The notes beneath the pieces are model-generated. The model saw only the letters and a list, made by a program, of their open reading frames with translations, did no database searches and was not told where the DNA came from. Position numbers and translations under genes: made by a program. Shown here piece by piece: positions 41,992 through 51,742 of a stretch of DNA of 64,000 bases; position 1 is the stretch's first letter; every line of letters begins with the position of its first letter. The DNA comes from Micromonospora_G sp040676775 (GTDB lineage: Bacteria > Actinomycetota > Actinomycetes > Mycobacteriales > Micromonosporaceae), in NCBI RefSeq assembly GCF_040676775.1, contig NZ_JBFAPP010000016.1, forward strand, positions 1 through 64,000, written 5' to 3'.

Positions 41992-44900
41992 CGGCGCAAC
42001 TGCACTTTCTGGCGTACGTCCGGCAGGGGCTGGCCGCGGCCGGCGTGGCGCCGGACCCGATCGTGTCCGACATCCCGGCCCGGCAACCGATCCAGGTCGG
42101 CGTACGGCTGACCGGCCGCGACGAGGAGCACTTCGACGTACGGCTCTACGGCCCCGGCGACGTACGCGGGGTCGACACCCGGCAGGTGATCCGGATGGAC
42201 CCGCCGCCCGGTGCGCACGACTTCGAACCGAACAACCTCGTCACGATCGAGTTCGACCGGCCGGACTTCCCGTGGCTGTTCACCCCCGCGAGCAAGGGCC
42301 ACCGGCAACGGCTGCGCCCCTGGCTGTTCCTGGTCGTGGTACCGGTGGCCGACTCCGAACTGCGTACGGACACCGGCGCGCCGCTGCCCGTACTGGAATG
42401 CGACCGGGCCGACCTGCCCGACCTCGCCGAGTCGTGGGCCTGGGCACACGCCCAGGTCGCCACGGCCGACGACACCGACACCGTCGCCTCGGTGCTGGAC
42501 GGTGACCCGGCCCGGACCCTGTCCCGGCTGATCAGCCCGCGCCGGCTCGCCTCCGGTGTCACCTACCGGGCCTGCCTGGTGCCCGCCTTCGAACCCGGCC
42601 GGCTCGCCGGTCTCGGCCTGGACGTCGACGACACCGTTGCCATCGGCCCGGCCTGGCGTCCCGGCGAGGGCGCCGCGCCACCGCTGCCGGTCTACCACTC
42701 GTGGGAGTTCTCCACCAGCGAAGACGGCGACTTCCAGTTGCTCGCCAGCCGGCTGGAGCCACGGGCACTCGGCACCGACGTCGGGCTGCGTCCGGTGTGG
42801 ATCGGCCGATCCGGGCTGCCGGACCTGGATCCGGCCGTGCCCACGGTCAGCCTCGGCGTCGAGGGCGCGCTGCGCGGCGCCACGACCATGCCGAGCCGGT
42901 GGGCGGCCGAGTCCCGCGAACCAGTGCAGGCGCTGCTGCGCGAGCTGATCACCGACACCGCCACCCGGCTCGGGCCACCGCTCTACGGCGGCCACTACGC
43001 CGAGCTGGACCGGGTCCCCGGCGACGCCGAGCCCCCGCACTGGCTGCGCGAACTGAACCTCGACCCCCGGCACCGGATCGCCGCCGCACTCGGCACCCGG
43101 GTCGTACGCGAACAGCAGGAAACCCTGATGGCCGCCGCCTGGGAACAGGCCGCCGAGGTCCAGCGGGCCAACGAGGCGCTGCGCCAGGCACAGCTCGCCG
43201 CGGAGGCGAGCCGGTCGACGTACGAGCGGCGGATCGTGGCCGGCGCGGCACCGGTGGGCGGCGCGGCCGTGCCGTCGACGGACACCGGCCCGTTGCCGCC
43301 CGGCCGACTGCTCCAGGTCAGCGGCGCGGTCCTGGACTCGGTGACCGTCACCCCGCGCAGCAAGAAGCGCATCGGTGACGAACTCGAACACAACCCGACG
43401 GCGGCGGCGACCCTGTCGACCACCTTCCGCCGGATCGCCCGACCGCACGGACCGGTAGCCCGCCGGCTCGGCACCGACGCCCTGGACGGGCTGGTCGAAG
43501 CGGCCGGCGACAACCAGGTACGAGCCACCCCGCCGCAACGAGAACCCGCCGGTACGGTGCTGTTCGACACCGTCGCCGGGCCCGACAACGTCTCCTTCGA
43601 CCGGATCGACGCGCAGATCGACGACGACGCCCGGTGGTGGCACTGGCCGCCACCGGCCAGCGCGACCGCCGCGGTGGAGCCGCCCCAGCCGCAGACCGAG
43701 CCCGCCCCGGCCGCGCCGAGGCTGCCACCGGAGAACCCGGAGTGGCCGCCGGAGAACCCCGACTGGCCCCCGCCGCCGCCTCCGCCGCCCCCACCCCCGC
43801 CGCCCGCGCCGCCGGTCGAGCCGCTGCCGGTGTCGTACCCGGACACCGGCCCGCTGCCGGCGGGTGTGCCGGGCCAACCGACCGGCCTGCCGGCGAGCGT
43901 GTTGAGCGGACCCGGTCCGGTGCTCGACGACCGCCGCACGTACGTCAGCAGCGGCGACGGCCGACTCTTCGAGCTCTACCACGACGGTGGCCGCTGGCTC
44001 TGGTCCGACCACGGCACCCCGCCGGGCACCCAGGCAGCCGGGGTCGAACCCGGCGCGGCCATGGACGGCGGACGCCGCTTCTTCGTCGCCTCGGTCCACG
44101 GCGCCCTGTTCGAGCACTACTGGGAGAGCGACCGCTGGCTGTGGCGCAAGCACCCGTCGCCGCCGAACACCTACGGGCTCGGCAGCGCCCCCTCCCTGGT
44201 GCTGAACAACCAGAGCATGTTCGTCGCCCAGACCACGAACGGCAACACCAACGACAAGGTCGGCCGGCTCTGGGAACGCCGCCGCGACGGCGACCTGTGG
44301 AGCTGGGTCGACCACGGCAACCCCGGCGGCACCGAACGGCTCACCGCAAATCCGGGAGCAGCACACGGCAGCACCCGGTTCTTCGTCGTCACCGACGCCG
44401 GCAACCTGTGGGAACGGGGCTGGAACGGCACCCGGTGGCTCTGGATTCCACACGGCCGCCCGGCCGACACCCTGGTCGCGGACCTCGGCCCGTCCCTCGG
44501 TACGACCAGCGTGTTCGTGAAGACCCGCGACGGCCGGCTGTTCGAACGGATCTGGTCCGGCACCAGCGCCTACTGGCAGGACCACGGCAAGCCCTCCGGT
44601 GTCGACCTGGCCAACATGACGTACGCGGTGATGCAGGTCGGGGAGGAGACGTCGCTCTTTGTCGGCGGCGTCGACGGCGGACTGCACCAGCGGCGCCGGA
44701 TCGGTGCCGGTGGGGCGTGGGCGTGGCGCAACCTCGGCACCCCGCCCGGCACCAGGGTCATGCAGCCGCCGGGTGCCGCGATGCCGTCCCGATCGGTGCT
44801 CTTCGTCAGCGCCAGCGACGGCCGCGTCCACCCCGTACGCAAGGACGGTGACAACTGGCGGTGGGGCGACCCGCTGCCGCTGCTCGACTCCCGAGGCGCC

Positions 44901-47297
44901 GGACCCGTCGGCGCGGAACCGGCGCCCCACCTGCGCTGGGCGCTGCCGCTCGGCTTCCTGTCCAACCTCGTCGCCGCCCACGTCGACAACCCGGCCGGCG
45001 ACAACACCGTCTACCACCGCATCGGCCGTGACCTCGGCTTCGAGGCCGAGGTACGCGGCGGCTGGTCACCGCACCTCGCCAAACCCGGCGGAATCGGCGC
45101 GGAAACCCAGGGGCTGGGCGTCGCGGTCGCCGACCTCAAGGGGCGGGGACAGCAGCTCGACCTGGTCCTGATGTGGGTGGAGAACCCGACCGGCGCGAAC
45201 ACCATCTGCTACCAGGTGGGCTGGAACCTCGGCCCGACCGGTGAGGTGAGCGGCGGATGGGGACCGGTCCACCGGATCCCGAACGAGGTCGCCGCCGAAG
45301 TGCAAGGGGCCGATCTCGCCCTGGCGGACCTCGACGGCGACGGCCGCCCCGAACTGGTGCTCGCGTACGCGACCGGCGGGGCCAACCCGACGATCTACTA
45401 CCGGATCGGCTGGCGCCTCGGCGACCAGGGCGAGGTCACCGGGGGCTGGTCGGACTCGGTGCAGGTGCCCTGGGCAACCTCCGGCCCGATCCGGGGTGTC
45501 GGCGTGGCCGTCGCCGACCTCGACGACGACCGGATCCCCGACATCGTCGTACTCACCCTCGAACCGCGCGGCGGTCAGACCCGGGCGGTCTACCGGGTCG
45601 GTCGGCGGATCAACCCCCGTGGCCAGGTGGTCGGCGGGTGGGCGCCGGAGAAGGAGGCCGGTGGCGACCCGCTACCGGCCGAGCACCAGGGCGCCGGGAT
45701 CGCCGTCGTCGACGTCACCGGCACCCACCAACCGGACCTCGTGCTGTTCCACGTCGACAGCTCCGGCGCCGAGAACCGCGGCTACTACCGGGTCGGCTGG
45801 GACCTCAACCACTACGGCGTGGCCCGGCGATGGTCCGCCGACGCCCCGGTCTCCGGCTGGTTCGGTGGGCAGGGGCAGGGTGCCGCGATCACCATCGCCG
45901 ACCTGAACCCGGCCCTGGTCACGGTCCGCCGGAACATGGGCGACGCGTTCGCCGCCGCCGCCGACCGGCACCAGGCCAAGGTGCTCGCCGCGCAGGACCT
46001 GGTCGACGAGTCGGACCCGGACCAGGTGGACGCCGCCACGATGGCGGCCCGGGTCGCCACCGCCCTGCACCCGGTCGCCGGGATCACCGGGCGGATGACC
46101 GCCCGGCTGGCCCTGCCCGGTACGGACACCCTCGAAACCCTGGACCAGCTGGTCGTCGTGCCGAGCTTCCCCCGACCGATGTACGAGGCGGTACGCGAAC
46201 TCTCCCCGGAGATCCTCTTCCCCGGTGCGTCCCAGATCCCACCGGAGACCGTCACCCTGCTGCGGGTCAACGCCTCCTTCGTGGAGTCGTTCATGGTCGG
46301 GCTCAACTCGGAACTCGCCCGCGAGATGCTCTGGCGGCGCTTCCCGACCGACCCGAGAGCCACCTTCTTCCGCCAGTTCTGGGACGTCCGTTCCGCGTCA
46401 CCGTCGGTCGGCCCGCTCTCCGATCTGCCGCCGATCGCCGGCTGGGCCGACGACAACCAGCTCGGCGAGAACGCCACCGCCGTCGGCGCCGGGGACCTAC
46501 TCGTGGTCCTGGTCCGGGGCGAGTTGCTGCGCCGCTACCCGGGCACCGAGATCTACGTACAGAAGGCGGAGTACGCACCCGACGGCAGCCGCCGGCTGCT
46601 GCCGGAAACCAGGTCACCGCAGTTCACCGGCCGGCTCGACCCGGACATGCACTTCTTCGGCCTGCCGCTGAGCGTTTCCGACGCCATCGGCGACGACGAG
46701 AAGGCCGGCTGGTTCGTGGTGTTCCGGCAGCCACCGGTCGACGCCCGGTTCGGGCTGAACGCGGCACCGACCGGAGCACCGTACGGCGGCAGCCCCGCCA
46801 CCTGGTCGGACCTGCACTGGCGGCACCTGTCCGGCAACGAGGCGGCGGACCGGGCACTGCGGCACGTACGACTCGGCGGCCGGCTCGCCGACCTGCGCCT
46901 CGACGAGGTCGAGTGGAACCACAACGGCGCCCACCAGGCGCGGATCGTCTACCAGCCACCGGTCCTCGTCGCGGTGCACGCCACCGACATGGTGCCGCCG
47001 ATCGACGACACCTGGCAGGTGGACGCGATCGTCCGACGCGCCGACGGGCTGCCGCAACACCGCATCGTCGCCCTCGCCGGCACCCGCTCCGACGGCACCC
47101 CGTGGCGGATGGACACCGACGACGTGATCGCCGCCATCGCCCGGCACGAACGGTTCCTGGTCGAACGCCCGGTCGGCGACCGGGTACGCGTACGGGTCTC
47201 CCGCACCGGACAGGGCCGCCCGTACCTGACCACCGAGGCCGACGGCGACCTGCCGAACAACCTGCTATCCCTGCCCGAACTGGCCGAGGACGCGTGA
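41988..47297 (+). CDS. Cassette protein 3: giant protein with polyproline linker, seven lectin-like repeats and FG-GAP repeats
   Basis: A 1769-residue protein without signal peptide. Residues 1-590 are of unknown type, with a coiled-coil-like stretch (WEQAAEVQRANEALRQAQLA). A polyproline linker follows (about 592-612). Then come seven repeats of about 45 residues (about 640-967), with cores SSGDGRLFELY, ASVHGALFEHY, NDKVGRLWERR, TDAGNLWERGW, TRDGRLFERIW, GVDGGLHQRR and ASDGRVHPVR. From about 975-1310 at least four FG-GAP/VCBS-type repeats contain calcium-loop sequences such as ADLDGDGRPEL and ADLDDDRIPDI. The last 430 residues hold RVNASFVESFMVGLNSELAR and FFRQFWD, which I recall only from uncharacterised proteins. 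GGAGG precedes GTG 41988; overlaps both neighbours. Confidence 0.75.
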   Translation: MTAQLHFLAYVRQGLAAAGVAPDPIVSDIPARQPIQVGVRLTGRDEEHFDVRLYGPGDVRGVDTRQVIRMDPPPGAHDFEPNNLVTIEFDRPDFPWLFTPASKGHRQRLRPWLFLVVVPVADSELRTDTGAPLPVLECDRADLPDLAESWAWAHAQVATADDTDTVASVLDGDPARTLSRLISPRRLASGVTYRACLVPAFEPGRLAGLGLDVDDTVAIGPAWRPGEGAAPPLPVYHSWEFSTSEDGDFQLLASRLEPRALGTDVGLRPVWIGRSGLPDLDPAVPTVSLGVEGALRGATTMPSRWAAESREPVQALLRELITDTATRLGPPLYGGHYAELDRVPGDAEPPHWLRELNLDPRHRIAAALGTRVVREQQETLMAAAWEQAAEVQRANEALRQAQLAAEASRSTYERRIVAGAAPVGGAAVPSTDTGPLPPGRLLQVSGAVLDSVTVTPRSKKRIGDELEHNPTAAATLSTTFRRIARPHGPVARRLGTDALDGLVEAAGDNQVRATPPQREPAGTVLFDTVAGPDNVSFDRIDAQIDDDARWWHWPPPASATAAVEPPQPQTEPAPAAPRLPPENPEWPPENPDWPPPPPPPPPPPPPAPPVEPLPVSYPDTGPLPAGVPGQPTGLPASVLSGPGPVLDDRRTYVSSGDGRLFELYHDGGRWLWSDHGTPPGTQAAGVEPGAAMDGGRRFFVASVHGALFEHYWESDRWLWRKHPSPPNTYGLGSAPSLVLNNQSMFVAQTTNGNTNDKVGRLWERRRDGDLWSWVDHGNPGGTERLTANPGAAHGSTRFFVVTDAGNLWERGWNGTRWLWIPHGRPADTLVADLGPSLGTTSVFVKTRDGRLFERIWSGTSAYWQDHGKPSGVDLANMTYAVMQVGEETSLFVGGVDGGLHQRRRIGAGGAWAWRNLGTPPGTRVMQPPGAAMPSRSVLFVSASDGRVHPVRKDGDNWRWGDPLPLLDSRGAGPVGAEPAPHLRWALPLGFLSNLVAAHVDNPAGDNTVYHRIGRDLGFEAEVRGGWSPHLAKPGGIGAETQGLGVAVADLKGRGQQLDLVLMWVENPTGANTICYQVGWNLGPTGEVSGGWGPVHRIPNEVAAEVQGADLALADLDGDGRPELVLAYATGGANPTIYYRIGWRLGDQGEVTGGWSDSVQVPWATSGPIRGVGVAVADLDDDRIPDIVVLTLEPRGGQTRAVYRVGRRINPRGQVVGGWAPEKEAGGDPLPAEHQGAGIAVVDVTGTHQPDLVLFHVDSSGAENRGYYRVGWDLNHYGVARRWSADAPVSGWFGGQGQGAAITIADLNPALVTVRRNMGDAFAAAADRHQAKVLAAQDLVDESDPDQVDAATMAARVATALHPVAGITGRMTARLALPGTDTLETLDQLVVVPSFPRPMYEAVRELSPEILFPGASQIPPETVTLLRVNASFVESFMVGLNSELAREMLWRRFPTDPRATFFRQFWDVRSASPSVGPLSDLPPIAGWADDNQLGENATAVGAGDLLVVLVRGELLRRYPGTEIYVQKAEYAPDGSRRLLPETRSPQFTGRLDPDMHFFGLPLSVSDAIGDDEKAGWFVVFRQPPVDARFGLNAAPTGAPYGGSPATWSDLHWRHLSGNEAADRALRHVRLGGRLADLRLDEVEWNHNGAHQARIVYQPPVLVAVHATDMVPPIDDTWQVDAIVRRADGLPQHRIVALAGTRSDGTPWRMDTDDVIAAIARHERFLVERPVGDRVRVRVSRTGQGRPYLTTEADGDLPNNLLSLPELAEDA

Positions 47298-50200
47298 TGA
47301 CCGCACCGAACCCCATCTGGAACCTGCCGACCGAGTGGCCCGTAGCGCTGCTGCCCGTACGCCTGGAAACCCGGTTCGTCGACAACACCGACGACGGGAC
47401 CACCGAGCTGTGGCTGCGGATCCTGCCCGACGTGCTGCACGTCGACACCCACCAGCCGGAACTAACCGACGACGAGGTGGCGTGGGGCAAGCAGTACTGG
47501 ACCGACGTGTGGCGGGCCGCAGGCAAGACGACCGACGAGGTCACCGCCTGGCACCGGTTGTGCCAGCTCGTCGACCCGGAACGGGCCGCCTGGATCGCCC
47601 GGGTGATGGAACCGGCGCAGACCGGCCGCCCGGACCGGCCCGTACCGCCGGACCAGCCGCTGCCCCACGACCCGGAGTTCCCGCCAGCGCCCGGCGGCGC
47701 CGACCCGTGGGACCGGGCGCCGGTCGCCCGCGCCCTGCCCAGCCAGTGGCAGGTCACCCTCTGGCGTGACGGCGTGCCACCGGTGTACGCCCAGTCCGAG
47801 CCGGTCAGCCGGCCCCTGGTCGTCGGCCCACCGGCCAACCTCGACCTCACCGACGTCGGCAACGACGAGCCGCCCGTGGACGACAACAGCCGCTGGCTGG
47901 TCGACTTCCCAGCCGCGGTCGACGCCGGCATGGCGCTGCGCATCCCGCTGCCCCCGGCGATGGCCGACGGCGGCATCGACCGCCTCCTGGTCTTCGGCGT
48001 GGACGACGACCCGACGACCGAGGTCGACGGGATCCCCGCACGCGGCGGCCGGATCCTCGGTGAACTGCTCGACGCCCACTTCCACACCCACGGCCTCAGC
48101 TTCGTCGCCCCGGGCACGCCGACGAACAGCACCGCCGGCGCCCGGTCCGGCTACCGGTCCGGCGACCCCGAATACGCCGAACTGATCCGGGTCGGCCACG
48201 ACCAGCACGCACCGACACAGGTCGACGGTGACTCGCCGATCACCGCCCTCGCCCTCGGTGTCGCACCCGTCGCCGAGGCGGGCGACCCGCTCCACCTCGC
48301 CCGAGGCGCCGCCGCGACCACCTCGCCACGGGCACTCGTCCGGGCCGAGCACCGGCCCGACGGCCCGCCCGCCGACCCGGCGCTCGCCGAGGTGTCCCAG
48401 TCCGCTGGCGCGCGGCACATGAACACCGTCACCTGGGCCGCCACCTGGGGATACTTCCTCAGCGACATGCTCACCGGCGTGGTGGGCGAGGACGACATCC
48501 GGTACGGCCGGCAGCACTTCGTCGACCACGTACGCGCCGCCGGGCCGGTGCCGACCCTGCGCATCGCCGAACAGCCGTACGGCATCCTGCCGGTGACCGC
48601 GCTGAACCGGTGGATCGGCGACGACCCCCGCGACGACACCCTGGTCGACTTCCTGAGAACGCTCCGGGACCAGGTGTGGAAACCGTCCGCGACCGAAACC
48701 GACGCGAGCACCGGCCTGCCGGGCGTACCCCGCATCGGCGGCCCCGGCGACCCGCGCGAGGTGCTGCTGCGCATCCTCGCCCAGGCACCACTGGGCCGCG
48801 AATGGCGGGTACGCAGCCTGCTCGGCATGGAGTACGTCACCTACCTGTGGCGGTTCCTCCGACTCGACCTCGACGAAGGCTGGCGGGAGCGGCAGGCACT
48901 GGCACCGAACCAGCTCCTGACCGACCTCGACCTGCCCTGGCAACCCCGCGTCGCCAGCGCCGTCTTCGCCGAGGGCGCGCACCGCATCGGCGGGCAGCTG
49001 GTGAACCCGCCCGCACCGTCGACCCCGGCCGGTTACCTGAACTGGCTCGGCGACCCCGTCCGCACCTGGAACGAACTGCGCGACCGGGCGGAGACCGACG
49101 GCACCGCCACCCCGCTGCTCTACCGGATGCTGCGGCAGTCCGCACTGGCCGAGTACGCCACCGGCGCCCGCCGGCTGCAGGCCGCCACGGCACCGCTGCC
49201 CGCCGACGCGTACCGCGACGCCGAACTTGTCGACATCCGCCCCGACCGGGTCAGCTGGCCGCTCTGGCGGCAACTCGAACGGGTCATCCCGCTGCCAGGC
49301 GGCGGATCCGGGGCCGTCGGCGACCACCTGCGGGCCGCACCGGACAGCGAACTGAGCGCCTTCCGGGACAGCGCCCGGGCACTGGCCGCGTACCCGGCCG
49401 CCGACCTGGAACGACTGCTCGCCGAGGCGATCGACCTGAGCTCGTACCGGCTCGACGCGTGGCTGACCTCGTTCGCCACCAAACGGCTCGCCACCATGCG
49501 GGCGGCCCGGCCGCGCGGGGTGCACCTCGGCGGCTACGGCTGGGTCGAGAACCTGCGCCCACGCACCGTCACCCCCGCCCCGGTGCTCGACGCGCCGCCG
49601 GACGAGGGCGGCCAACTGTGGGAGGGGGCACCGGACGCCGGCTACGTACACGCCCCGTCGCTGCCCCAGGCGGTCACCGCCGCCGTGCTCCGGGCCGGTT
49701 ACCGGGCACACACCGGCACCGGCGACAACCCCCTCGCCGTCGACCTGACCGCCGACCGGGTCCGGCTCGCCGGCTGGTTGCTCGACGGCGTACGCCAGGG
49801 CCAGCCGCTGACCGAACTGCTCGGCTACCGGTTCGAACGCCAACTCCAGGACCACCCGAGGGTACTGGAGCAGTACCTGCCCCGGCTGCGGGAAATCGCA
49901 CCCGTGCACGTCACCCGGATCGAAACCGACACCCGACCACGGGAGACGGTGGCGGCGACAACCGTCGTGGACGGCCTCGACCTGCACCGACGCTGGCGCG
50001 ACGACCTGGTCGACTGGGCCGGTGACCCGGCGCTGCCGGATCCGGGCAGCGCCGACCACGACGCCATCACCACCGTGCTCCGCTCGCTCGGCGAGGCGAT
50101 CGACGCGGTCGCCGACGCCCTGCTCGCCGAGGGGGTCCACCACGCCGCACAGGGCAACCCGATGCGCAGCGGCGCCACCCTCGACGCCGCCTCACGCGGC

Positions 50201-51730
50201 GACGTACCCGCATCCGAACTGGAGTTCGCGCGGACCCCGCGTACCGGGATGGCGCTGACCCACCGGATCGCGCTGGTCGCCAACAACTGGCCGGACCGGA
50301 CCGCGCAGTGGCCGCTCACCGGACCCAGCCCCCGCTCGGCCGCCGAACCCCACCTGGAAGCCATGGTGGCCGGGCTGCTCCCGGCACCCGCATCGGTGCG
50401 CTGCGAGATCGAATGGTCGGCCGGACAGACGACGCTGACCAGCGAGATCACCCTCGACCGGCTCGGCCGCTCCGCACTGGACCTGCTCGCCCTCGCCGAC
50501 GTCACCGAGCCGACCGCCGACGGCGAACTCGCCGCCCGGATCCTGGACGCCGCCGCCACGGACGGCCCACCGACCGGCGCCGACCGCACCCGACCCGACC
50601 GGGTACGCCCCGGCCGCGCTCCCCAGTGGACCGACAACGTACTCGGGCTGGACGAGTTCGCCGAGATCGCCCGCGCGGTCCGGGAACTCGTCGGCTCCGC
50701 CCGCCCGCTCACCCCAGCAGACCTGGCACCCGGCGGCGACGAACCCGACGAGACGGTGGCCGACACCGACCTCACCACCCGCGCCGACACCGCCGCGGCA
50801 CTGCTCACCCAACTCCACCTCGACCTGGCAGGGCAGGACCCGACCGAACTGGCAGCGGCACTCGACGTCGCCGCCGGCATCGGCGTACTCGGCGCGTACG
50901 TCGGCCCCGACGCCACCCCGGCGGCCCTGCTCGCCCGGGCCCGTACGGTCGCCGCCGAGGTCGGCGCCCGAACCGCCGAACTCGCCACGCTCACCGTCAA
51001 CCGCGGTACGGCCACCGCCGCCGAACAGCGCGACCACGACACAGCCCGACTACGGGCCGTCTTCGGACCGGACTTCCGGGTCCTGCCCCGCTTCACCCTC
51101 ACCAGCGCGACCGCACTCGCCACCGCACTCGCGGCGAGCACCGACCTACAGGGCGGCGACCCGTACGGCGCCACCGACTGGCTCACCGACGCCGCCCCGG
51201 TCCGCCCCGGCGCCGACCGCCTCGAAGCCGTACGCGGCTACACCCAGGCGATCCACCCCGACCGGCAACAGCCGCTGCGGGTCGCCCAACTGCCGTACAA
51301 ACCGGGGGACCGGTGGCTGGCACTGAAGTTCACCGGCACCCGGCCGGACGGAGTCGGCCTCTCCCTCGTGGTCGACGCACCCGCCGACCTCGACCCGGCC
51401 GCACCGCTGCGCGGACTGATGGTCGACGAATGGGTGGAGGTGCTGCCCAACGACGCCGAGACCACCGGGGTGACGTTCCACGCCGAAACCCCCGGACAGG
51501 TCGCCCCACAGGCGATCCTGCTCGCCGTCCCCGCCGACGACGCACCGGTCTGGACCCGCGACGCCCTCGAACAAACCCTGGTCGAAACGCTCGAACTCGC
51601 CCCGCTGCGAGCCGTCGACGTCGCCACCCTCGGCGAGGTCGGCCAATTCCTGCCGGCCCTCTACTTCCCGCTCAACGTCGACGGCGAAACCGCCTCGACC
51701 GACTTCACCCGTACCGTTCCGGCCGGCTAA
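47297..51730 (+). CDS. Cassette protein 4: 1477-residue protein of unknown function
   Basis: Not recognised as any characterised family. The N-terminus (VALLPVRLETRFVD, LWLRILPDVLHVDTHQPELT) and the internal RIAEQPYGILPVTALNRW look like conserved family motifs that I recall from unnamed proteins in similar gene groups. Rich in Asp, Arg, Leu and Ala, with long helical stretches in the second half. No signal peptide, membrane helix or obvious catalytic triad. It starts inside the stop of the previous gene (TGATG) and ends 12 nt before the next, so stoichiometry is probably tied to its neighbours. A structural or assembly role is inferred from size and context only. Confidence 0.7.
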   Translation: MTAPNPIWNLPTEWPVALLPVRLETRFVDNTDDGTTELWLRILPDVLHVDTHQPELTDDEVAWGKQYWTDVWRAAGKTTDEVTAWHRLCQLVDPERAAWIARVMEPAQTGRPDRPVPPDQPLPHDPEFPPAPGGADPWDRAPVARALPSQWQVTLWRDGVPPVYAQSEPVSRPLVVGPPANLDLTDVGNDEPPVDDNSRWLVDFPAAVDAGMALRIPLPPAMADGGIDRLLVFGVDDDPTTEVDGIPARGGRILGELLDAHFHTHGLSFVAPGTPTNSTAGARSGYRSGDPEYAELIRVGHDQHAPTQVDGDSPITALALGVAPVAEAGDPLHLARGAAATTSPRALVRAEHRPDGPPADPALAEVSQSAGARHMNTVTWAATWGYFLSDMLTGVVGEDDIRYGRQHFVDHVRAAGPVPTLRIAEQPYGILPVTALNRWIGDDPRDDTLVDFLRTLRDQVWKPSATETDASTGLPGVPRIGGPGDPREVLLRILAQAPLGREWRVRSLLGMEYVTYLWRFLRLDLDEGWRERQALAPNQLLTDLDLPWQPRVASAVFAEGAHRIGGQLVNPPAPSTPAGYLNWLGDPVRTWNELRDRAETDGTATPLLYRMLRQSALAEYATGARRLQAATAPLPADAYRDAELVDIRPDRVSWPLWRQLERVIPLPGGGSGAVGDHLRAAPDSELSAFRDSARALAAYPAADLERLLAEAIDLSSYRLDAWLTSFATKRLATMRAARPRGVHLGGYGWVENLRPRTVTPAPVLDAPPDEGGQLWEGAPDAGYVHAPSLPQAVTAAVLRAGYRAHTGTGDNPLAVDLTADRVRLAGWLLDGVRQGQPLTELLGYRFERQLQDHPRVLEQYLPRLREIAPVHVTRIETDTRPRETVAATTVVDGLDLHRRWRDDLVDWAGDPALPDPGSADHDAITTVLRSLGEAIDAVADALLAEGVHHAAQGNPMRSGATLDAASRGDVPASELEFARTPRTGMALTHRIALVANNWPDRTAQWPLTGPSPRSAAEPHLEAMVAGLLPAPASVRCEIEWSAGQTTLTSEITLDRLGRSALDLLALADVTEPTADGELAARILDAAATDGPPTGADRTRPDRVRPGRAPQWTDNVLGLDEFAEIARAVRELVGSARPLTPADLAPGGDEPDETVADTDLTTRADTAAALLTQLHLDLAGQDPTELAAALDVAAGIGVLGAYVGPDATPAALLARARTVAAEVGARTAELATLTVNRGTATAAEQRDHDTARLRAVFGPDFRVLPRFTLTSATALATALAASTDLQGGDPYGATDWLTDAAPVRPGADRLEAVRGYTQAIHPDRQQPLRVAQLPYKPGDRWLALKFTGTRPDGVGLSLVVDAPADLDPAAPLRGLMVDEWVEVLPNDAETTGVTFHAETPGQVAPQAILLAVPADDAPVWTRDALEQTLVETLELAPLRAVDVATLGEVGQFLPALYFPLNVDGETASTDFTRTVPAG

Positions 51731-51742
51731 GGAGCAGCGCAG

